From Pseudocercospora fijiensis CIRAD86 (taxonomy: Eukaryota; Ascomycota; Dothideomycetes; Mycosphaerellales; Mycosphaerellaceae): a stretch of 64,000 nucleotides of DNA. Each line of letters begins with the position of its first letter. Positions within the stretch are counted from its first letter, which is position 1. The DNA is taken from the NCBI RefSeq assembly GCF_000340215.1, contig NW_006921549.1:284318-348317 (forward strand), given 5' to 3'. The notes below the pieces were generated by a model. It was not told the DNA's origin. It worked only from the letters and a program-made list of their open reading frames with translations, and searched no databases. Below, in pieces: positions 56,858 to 64,000 of the stretch. The translations under genes and the position numbers were made by a program.

Positions 56858-58960
56858 TAATGCTAATAAACTAATCTATAAATCTTTCTACTATCGATGT
56901 TTCCTTCTATAATAGTAGCCTAGGTTCTTCGGTAATAACGGTATAGGTAACTCTATCGGTATAGGCTCTTAAACGCGACTTTGTCTAAGAGCTATACTTT
57001 TCCCTCCTTATCGCTACTATAAGCGTCTTTATTATCGGTAGGAGGTAGATCGGCCGGAGCGGCGGCGGCGGTACTAAAGGCGGAGATATTAGTATTTAGG
57101 CGATTACTACGGCCTTAAGCGTAGCGGATAAGCTCTAGATAGGTAGTATCGGAGTAGACGTAATTGCTACTATAGAAGCGATATAGTCTTTCGTAGTAGC
57201 GACGATCTCTCTCTTCGAGCGTTATACGGCGACGATTACCCTAACCCTAACCCTAACCCTAACCCTAACCCTAAGTAGCGGAGAGGTCTATAGCGTCTAG
57301 GTTACGGACAGTCGTAGTCGTAGTAGTAGTAGTGCCGTTACTATTCGCCGAGGTAAACTATTCTTAGTTATTACGTAGAACGGTATATCCTTATAAAGGG
57401 TGTCCGTTACTAGAGCCGCTAGCGTTATTACTATAGCTACGGCTAGTATTAGGGCCTTAGTTAGCGGTACTACTAGATCCTAGCTTAGTATTATTACGAT
57501 TGCTTTCTATACGGTACTAACGGAGCCGGTTATCGATAATAGTTAGTCGGCGATAGAGTAACGAAAAGTTAGTAGGCTTATTATATATATTGCTAAGCGC
57601 TACCTTTAATTTAGAAGATAAGCTACGCTTAAGGGCGTTAACTTAAGCTCGGCCTTTGTAACTAAGTAAGGCGTTAAGTCGATTAAACTCTACGAGATAG
57701 TAAGCAAATTCCTTATTCTTCTACTTTAAGTTATCTATCTTATAGCTAGTAGTAGCGACCTCGTTAGAGTTACCGAAGGCGTTAACTAGCAGGTTACGGA
57801 AGTCGTTAAGGTCGTTAAAGTCTATAATTACGCCGTATTCGTCGTAACGGACGTATAGTTAGACTATAGAACGGGCCTTGCCGGTAGTACGACTATACGT
57901 ATATATTAGTCGGTTCTATAGCGTTAGAAAGCGATTATTATTAATTGTTAACTTAATCGTAAGCTTAGTAAGGAAGGGTTTTAGCTTTTTACGGTCTCTA
58001 TCGTATTTCTCGGGATCTAGATACTTCTCGCTCTTACTATATCTAGTATAGTTATTATTATCGTCGATACTACGGTTAAATCGAGAACGTCGGAGAGGCT
58101 TAGGTTAGTTACGAAAGGTAAAGGGGTCGAGAGGTCGACGGAATAGAGGTCGGCTATTATCTAATATAGGTCCTCGACCGATTAGATTACGTAATAAAGA
58201 CGCTTCGGCGTCGCGACGAGCGCGAGCGGCTTATTTACTAGCTCGTCGGGCGATATCTTCTACGGAAGACTATTATTATTATAGGCGAGCGACCTACTAA
58301 GCTAGGTTATTACGCTACTATTACGTAATAACTAAGGAGTTACGTACTAAATCGGCGGTTCGACGCTAGTATTCTACTTTAGTCCGAGCCTATACTAGCT
58401 CGCTATTAAGATAAGTGTTAGTCTTATAATAAGCTTATTATACCTATTCTAGTGTCTCTACCTCTTACTAGTATTACTAACGAAGTATAGCTACTAACTA
58501 ATATAGCTTAGTTATACGCTAGAAGATGTGTTTAGCGGCCTCCTACTCGTTTACTCTATTAAAGAACTAATAGAAGTCTTAGAGGCTGCTAGGTAGCGGC
58601 TATCGTAGTACGCTATCGATATCGGCGAGACTAGGTCGTAGACCTTACGGTAGTTGTAGTAGTTCTAGTGTACCGTTTAACGGGGCCCTAGCTATTCCTA
58701 TATAGTTAGGCGTATTCGTATATTCCGAGCCGCTACCGCGATCGGTAGGCGGTCTTAAAGGATCTATAGCGAATCGGCGGTATTACTACGGTCGGGTAGC
58801 TTACTATACCTAATATAGATTAGTATATAGGTCTGTTAGCACTATCGTATAATAGGGAGCGTAGAAGGGCGATAGCGATCGCCGGCGGCGTAATTCCTCG
58901 TATAGGCGTACGCGATAGTACCTACGACGTTATCGTAGGTAATAAAGGAACTCGTTATTC
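56858..58960 (-). pseudogene. Gypsy III gag fragment, duplicate
   Basis: The 5' part of Gypsy III gag, cut by the duplication breakpoint at 56858. It contains (CCCTAA)6 at 57239-57274 where copy 1 has seven. Near 57035-57060 it keeps CGG and GG (TATCGGTAGGAGG, ATCGGCCGGAGC) where copy 1 has TAA and AG, so it is less mutated locally. Confidence 0.85.
57239..57274. repeat. Telomere-like array (CCCTAA)6
   Basis: Six perfect units, the duplicate of 48685-48726 minus one unit. Confidence 0.96.
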
Positions 58961-59136
58961 TATTAAGATATTAATTAAATAGCTATCTAAATTAATAACG
59001 AGTTAAAGAAGAAAGAGAGAGAGGCTCTCTCGCGGAAGAGGCTTTTATCTGCTCGGCGGATGCCTTAGGCATTAAGTTATATACCCCTTAGTTACGTAAC
59101 CTCGAATTGTATATATAAGTCGCTAAGATCGTAACA
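58961..59136 (-). repeat. Gypsy III LTR, duplicate
   Basis: 176 bp matching 50413-50588, again followed by ATCTA and the Gypsy II RNase H frame. The left LTR and the rest of Gypsy III are absent from this copy. Confidence 0.93.
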
Positions 59137-59141
59137 ATCTA

Positions 59142-61240
59142 TTAACTACTTAGAGGGTACGGGTTTAATAGTTATTACTATCGACTCGAGTAAGGAAGGC
59201 TATAGCGAGATACTAATATAGTATAACCGTAAGGAGCTATCTTTGCGTTACCCTATCCGATACGACTCTAGGCTATAGAAACCGATCGAGGCCCGGTACG
59301 ATACTAGCAAGCGAGAATGCCTTAGAGTCTATAAGGCTCTAAAGAAGTTCCGACTATAGCTCTTTAGTATATTCTTTCGCTTAGAAATCGATCCTTAGAG
59401 ACTAGTCTATTAGCTTAACCGTATAGCCTCCGATCTACTAAACTCTACGATAGCTCGGTAGGTTGCCTAGATCTATTTATTTAACTTCGACGTCTTCTAC
59501 GTTCCTAGGAAAAAGTATACTAGACCGGATAGCCTTTCTAGGAGGCCTACTATAGAAGAGGACATTACTAAAATAATAGAAGAAAAGGATATCGACGCGG
59601 TTATTAACCGTACCTTCTTTACTATCTTCTATATTAATGCTATACTAGTAATTACTAGGTCTACTACCGACGACTATCCTAAAAACCGACCTAACGAACT
59701 AGGCGAGTAGCGTACGGGATAGTCTAATAAGGACCCTACTACTAATAGCGACTAGGCTAAAGCTAAGGCGGATAAATTAGATAGGGATAATATCCTTAAT
59801 AGGGTCTACTCCGACGACTCCTATTATATCGCCTACTTCCTAACCTATACGAAGAAAGTACCTAGTCTATTAAAGAGTTAATACCGTCGGTTTATTTACT
59901 ATTCTCGACGGTTCCTTATTAAAGATCGTATCCTTTAGCGATAAGCGATAGTTAATATACCTCTCTAGCGTATTATTAATAACCCTATAGCAAGACAAGA
60001 AATCCTTTATATAGTTTACGACGAGCTTAGCTACTAGGTAGCGGAGGGTACCTTCGACGTCCTTCGTCGATAGTACTAATAGGATAGCGTATAGGCTAAC
60101 GTCTCTCGCTACTATAAGAGCTATCCTAAGTGCAATTTTAGGAATAGCTACCGTCGACTAGGTAAGCTACTACCTAATTAGTTAGTAAACGATAGTACGG
60201 TAATAGGGTTTATCTAAGCCGGAATAATAGCCTATATATTATTCGGGAAGGTCTTTCTCGGTAGCCTAAAGCCTATTATTTCCGCAAGGGCTATAGTACT
60301 ATTAACGCCTATAATATAGCTATCTTCCTATTTAAGGACCTATTCTACCGATAGGGTACGCCCTATAAAATCATCTTAGATAACGCTACGACTAATATAG
60401 CTAAAGAAGTTTAAGCGCTACTTGTTTCGTATAGGATAAAGAACGTTCGTATCTCCTCGTACTATCCCTAATCTAATACTATCGTTAAGCGCGGCTATCG
60501 GTCTTTAATCGATATCTTATCTAAGTTAACTAATAGTAGTAATAGGTTAGTCGCAATCTCTACCTACGTCCTAGCCCTTCTCTAGGCGGACCGAACGACC
60601 GTTATCGATACTACTAGACTTATACTAGCGGAGCTTATAATTAGAAGAGACGCTATTCTTCCGATTAAGTTGTCCTACCGTACGTATAGCGTTTACGACT
60701 AGGGGTCTGTTCGTACTAGAGCGGATCTCCTTACCCTACGCGCTAAGGGTCTTAAGGAGATAACTACTACTTCTTAGGAGGGACTTACTCGACAACGTCG
60801 CCTTCGTAAAGAGGCTAAGTAGTATTTCGATAACTATAATACTATTAATTAGGAGCCTCTAAAGGTTAGCGATATAGTTCTCCTATACCGGTTAGAGCTA
60901 GAATACAGTTACTTCTATAAGCTAGCCTTTAAATAGAAAGGGCCTTATAGAGTATAGGAGGTCCTTTACGACGGTTCTACGTACCGTCTTTAGGAGCTTA
61001 ATAGTACTACCTTAAAGCACTCGTACCCTCGGGCTAACCTAAAGAAGATCGTCGAATTAAGAGAACCTACCCGCTCTCCCCTAACCGAGGAGGAAGTTAG
61101 TACCTCTATAGACCCTCTACTAACCTTAGATACCTATCGAGAAGAGGATCCTACCGCGATTATAGATCCTATTCTACCTAATAACTATACCTATCCCTAG
61201 ATATATCTTAGTAAGCTATTAGGAATAACTTATAAATAAA
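59142..61240 (+). pseudogene. Gypsy II RNase H and integrase, duplicate
   Basis: The same frame as 50594-52690 with the same RNase H and integrase motifs and the same stops, including the Tyr in place of His of HPQSN. Only scattered transitions separate the two. It follows the duplicated LTR directly and has no gag or RT part. Confidence 0.9.
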
Positions 61241-62539
61241 GGGAGGGTTATATACGTATTAATTATACGTAAAGCATTTCCGATATTAATTCCGATAGTA
61301 AACTAGACTTCTAGCTATCTAACTCTAACTCCGAGGAGGAACTCGACTAGTCTAGCGACGAATACCGCCTAGAATTATAAGTATTAAACGACCCCGAGAC
61401 TAAATAATTGCTTGCTCTTTCTTACCTCTATCTGCCTCTACTACGTTACTTCCTTACTCTTATTAATCGTTCTCCGCGCTATTAATATAGTGCCGCCCTA
61501 TATCTTTAGTCCTTACTACCTATTATCTATACCTACTAATGTTTATACTCTCGTTTATTGTTTTTAACTTATCTTATTATTACCTTTCGCTTTTGCCTTT
61601 ACCTTCGATAGATATTACTATAACTTTATTCCTTTGCTCTTGTTTCCTTAGTTAGAACTATACGAGGTATGTTTTCCTAATAATACCCTAGGGGTAGTAT
61701 TAGGAAGATAGCCGAACCTAATCCCTCTACCCTTCTAGGACTACTTGCGTCTAGATTCCTAGACTCTAGCGACTACCCTTAAGTAATAACGATAATAAGA
61801 TACTCTACTAGAGGCTATTCCTACCCTAATTAGCACCGGTTATATAGGATACTAAGAAAGGGAGGTTCCCTATTCCTCTCCCTTCCTACCGCTTAGATAG
61901 ATATAGCAACCTATACCTATAGCCTCTAAGAATAGGGACCTTAGGCTATTAAGCTTAGTATTTAGAAGAAGGAAGAAGGTAAACGTACAGACTACCTATA
62001 CGTACTTGCTAATATAAAAGGTAATACTATATCTATAACTATAGTGCTATAGGCTAATATACCGACGAATTAGCTACGCTAGGCCTAACTAACTTACTCC
62101 TTGTTACCGAGTATCTCTAGGAAAAGCTAATACTACCCTAGGGATATTATTAGTCCCGCTAGCCTTACTACTATAGATTTCTACTAGGGACTCGAACTAA
62201 CTAGTTACATTTCGAGCGCGCGAGAATCTACGATAGCTAAAGGTTAATAAAGGCGCGTAGTCGCTACTTATAATTAGCTAGACCGGTTATTAAACTTTAG
62301 GCTTTAGCCTACCCTAATAATAAAGAAGTCTCGTATATAGCTTTACTTTTATATATAGCCGTTATCCGTTTACTTTACCGAAATATACGGACTACGTTAC
62401 CTTTATACTATATTTAAAGCGAGCTTCCTAAGCTCTTTCTTCTACTCGATTACTAACTAACTCGCTACCGCCTAAAACCCCCCTTACTATCTAAGCCCTT
62501 TAATTATTATTATTAAGCAACGAATACGTTTTACAACCT
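61241..62539. other. Duplicate of the region between Gypsy II and gene X
   Basis: It corresponds to 52691-53980. The dispersed palindrome is present at 61676-61704 (CCCTAGGGGTAGTATTA variant) and 62127-62153. No gene is visible. Confidence 0.5.
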
Positions 62540-64000
62540 CGTTTCTAACCTACTTCCGCTTCGATCGACTAGATATCTTCTAGCGCCCTAAGTCCGCTAG
62601 GCGCTAGTAGTAGCGGCGACCTACCTACTCCTATTAACCTAAGCCTAGCCGCCCTAGTCCCGATCGAAGCCCTATCTAATAGCGCCTTAGCTACTACAAC
62701 TAGTCTCGAGTACTACTTTTAGATCGTTACCGCCCTTAAGGATCCTTAAGAGAAGATCGAGAACGCTTATACCCTACTACGTATTATTAATAGGAATATT
62801 AAGAAGGCTACTATCTTAGTTACGTACGGTATAAACAACTTACGTTAGTCTATCGGTAAGCGTATCTTTAAGCGCGACGTTCTTAACGATATAGATATTT
62901 AATAAGCCTTTCCTATTATCTATAGCCTCGAGATAGCTAGTACCTAGATTCGTTTATACTTTAAGACCCTCGATTAGGCCTTCGAATATTAGGGAGGACT
63001 AAGTAGTGTTCCTAATAGCCTTATTAACTTCGCCTACGGTAGATAAGAGCGTACTAAGTAGGTCTCTTCGTTCGTTAATAAGTATAAAGTCCGTCGCTAA
63101 GGCGCCGAGTACCTTTCCTATACTATAATCTATCGTATATCTACCGCTAGTAAGAAGGTAGGCAAGTAGTTCCTTAACTTGTCCTTTACGCTTAACGACT
63201 TTACGATAGCCTACTAGAAGCGATATAACGATATAATTGTCTAGGTCGATCTTAATATATAGACTACTAAGGATCTACTAAAAGAAAAGGGCTATTGTAT
63301 TAATAGTATAGGTTTTATTATTAAAGGTTAAGAGGCTCCTATCGTTAATATTCTTAAACGCAAGGCTATTCGCCTAGAAATAGAGGCCGATACGGCTACT
63401 AGTCTTGCGCTTGCTATAGAAATATAGGCTAAAGATCGTCGCTCGACCTATAACTATAAAGTCTCTTAAGAAGTTAAAGACGAGCGTACTAAGGCCGAAG
63501 CAGCGCGTAAGAAGGTATTGCATACTCGCTAGGCCCTACGTAAGGCTACTAAGAAGTATAATACTCCCTCTAGTACTAGTACTAACTATAGTAACTCGGA
63601 TATTAATATACTAGATACGCCGCTAGAAGATGTCTCCTTTAAAGGCTCCTTTAGCGAGCGTAGGAATTGAGGCCTCTCGCCGATTCTATTAACTAAGAAC
63701 ATCTATAGTTCTTATAAGAGCGACTCTATCGCGTATCTTATTACTAAGATCGATATAGTTCCTAAAGCCGCTATAGGCAAAGCTCCTACCGCCCTCTCTA
63801 TCTATTAATAGCTCGACGACCTTAGTAAGCTAGGTAAAGAGCAGTTTACTATATATACTAACTATATTAGGAAGGCCGCTAAGGTCTATAGTCTCTATAC
63901 TAGTACTAAGGCGAGTGTCCTCGTCGGTCGCCTATTAAAGATTAGTCGCGAGGTTACTAATTAGGATACCTTTACTGCCCTTAAGACTAGTTATACTAAC
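62540..64000 (+). pseudogene. Gene X, copy 2, N-terminal two-thirds, unidentified
   Basis: The uninterrupted N-terminal part of gene X, supplying what is missing from copy 1. From about 62560 the frame reads SSSALSPLGASSSGDLPTPI, LAALVPIEALSNSALAT, EYYFQIVTALKDPQEKIENA, YTLLRIINRNIKKATILVTY, KEKGYCINSIGFIIKGQEAP and AEAARKKVLHTRQALRKATK. The middle is a basic helix likely to be coiled coil. At 63667 the duplicate has TGA where copy 1 has AGA. The frame leaves the window open. Function unknown. The Ser/Pro-rich start and basic helix would fit a gag-like or DNA-binding protein, which is inference. Confidence 0.5.

Larger units (their letters stand above)
56858..64000. repeat. Tandem duplication, copy 2 (runs out of the window)
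   Basis: Near-identical to copy 1. The breakpoint shares only a few bases (CCTAAT). It starts inside Gypsy III gag, so it arose by duplication of DNA and not by transposition. Compared differences are almost all C/T or G/A, for example CGATATTTCC versus CGATGTTTCC at 48340/56894. Confidence 0.93.

Noticed and set aside
48304..64000. Two independent Gypsy III insertions
   Set aside because: The second copy begins inside gag without a left LTR and shares the flanking Gypsy II and gene X sequence, so it is a duplication of the locus, not a second insertion.
1..64000. CRISPR arrays, bacterial operons, tRNA or rRNA genes
   Set aside because: No spaced direct repeats with unique spacers, no ribosomal RNA sequence and no cloverleaf-type tRNA were seen. 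The content is eukaryotic transposons.

Overview
The window looks like transposon-derived heterochromatin from a filamentous ascomycete (Pezizomycotina), destroyed by repeat-induced point mutation (RIP). CA and TG are nearly absent, while TA is in excess and CG is kept: the first 60 bases hold no CA or TG, four CG and fourteen TA. CAG, CAA and TGG codons have become TAG or TAA, and ATG is rare. The few open frames of 60-95 codons are therefore mostly accidents. I see no intact gene, rRNA, tRNA or CRISPR array. The species cannot be named from this sequence.

Layout, left half. 1-1957 is the C-terminal part of a Plavaka-like (CACTA-type) transposase, followed by a tandem/palindromic block (2143-2263) and minus-strand relics I cannot name. 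A Helitron Rep gene on the plus strand (about 5530-17600) is split by a complete chromodomain Ty3/gypsy element on the minus strand (Gypsy I, 6526-13627; 197-bp LTRs; target duplication AATAC). Inverted repeats at 5041-5171 and 20442-20690 flank this nest. 17.6-27.3 kb holds decayed, unnamed coding relics and short tandem repeats.

Middle. 27294-37372 is a 10-kb hAT transposon with 17-bp terminal inverted repeats and a minus-strand transposase (about 31880-34960). It is studded with short GCCGGC/GCCGGT palindromic units and internal tandem duplications.

Right half. A second Ty3/gypsy element on the plus strand (Gypsy II; gag-protease-RT 39480-43887, RNase H-integrase 50594-52680) is split by a third, minus-strand element (Gypsy III, 43893-50588; 176-bp LTRs; target duplication ATCTA) whose coding region contains CCCTAA arrays. 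Downstream lies an unidentified plus-strand gene (called X here). Most of this region is present twice: 48304-56857 is tandemly repeated from 56858 to the window end, unit about 9.2 kb, with a 100-N scaffold gap in the first copy. The copies share their RIP damage, so the duplication followed most of the RIP, or is an assembly error.

The elements form a history of nested insertion: Gypsy I into the Helitron, Gypsy III into Gypsy II, then RIP, then a tandem duplication. No working system is visible. The points most worth a second look are telomere-like arrays that RIP may have created, the post-RIP duplication, the hAT palindromes and the dispersed CCTAGGG palindrome.
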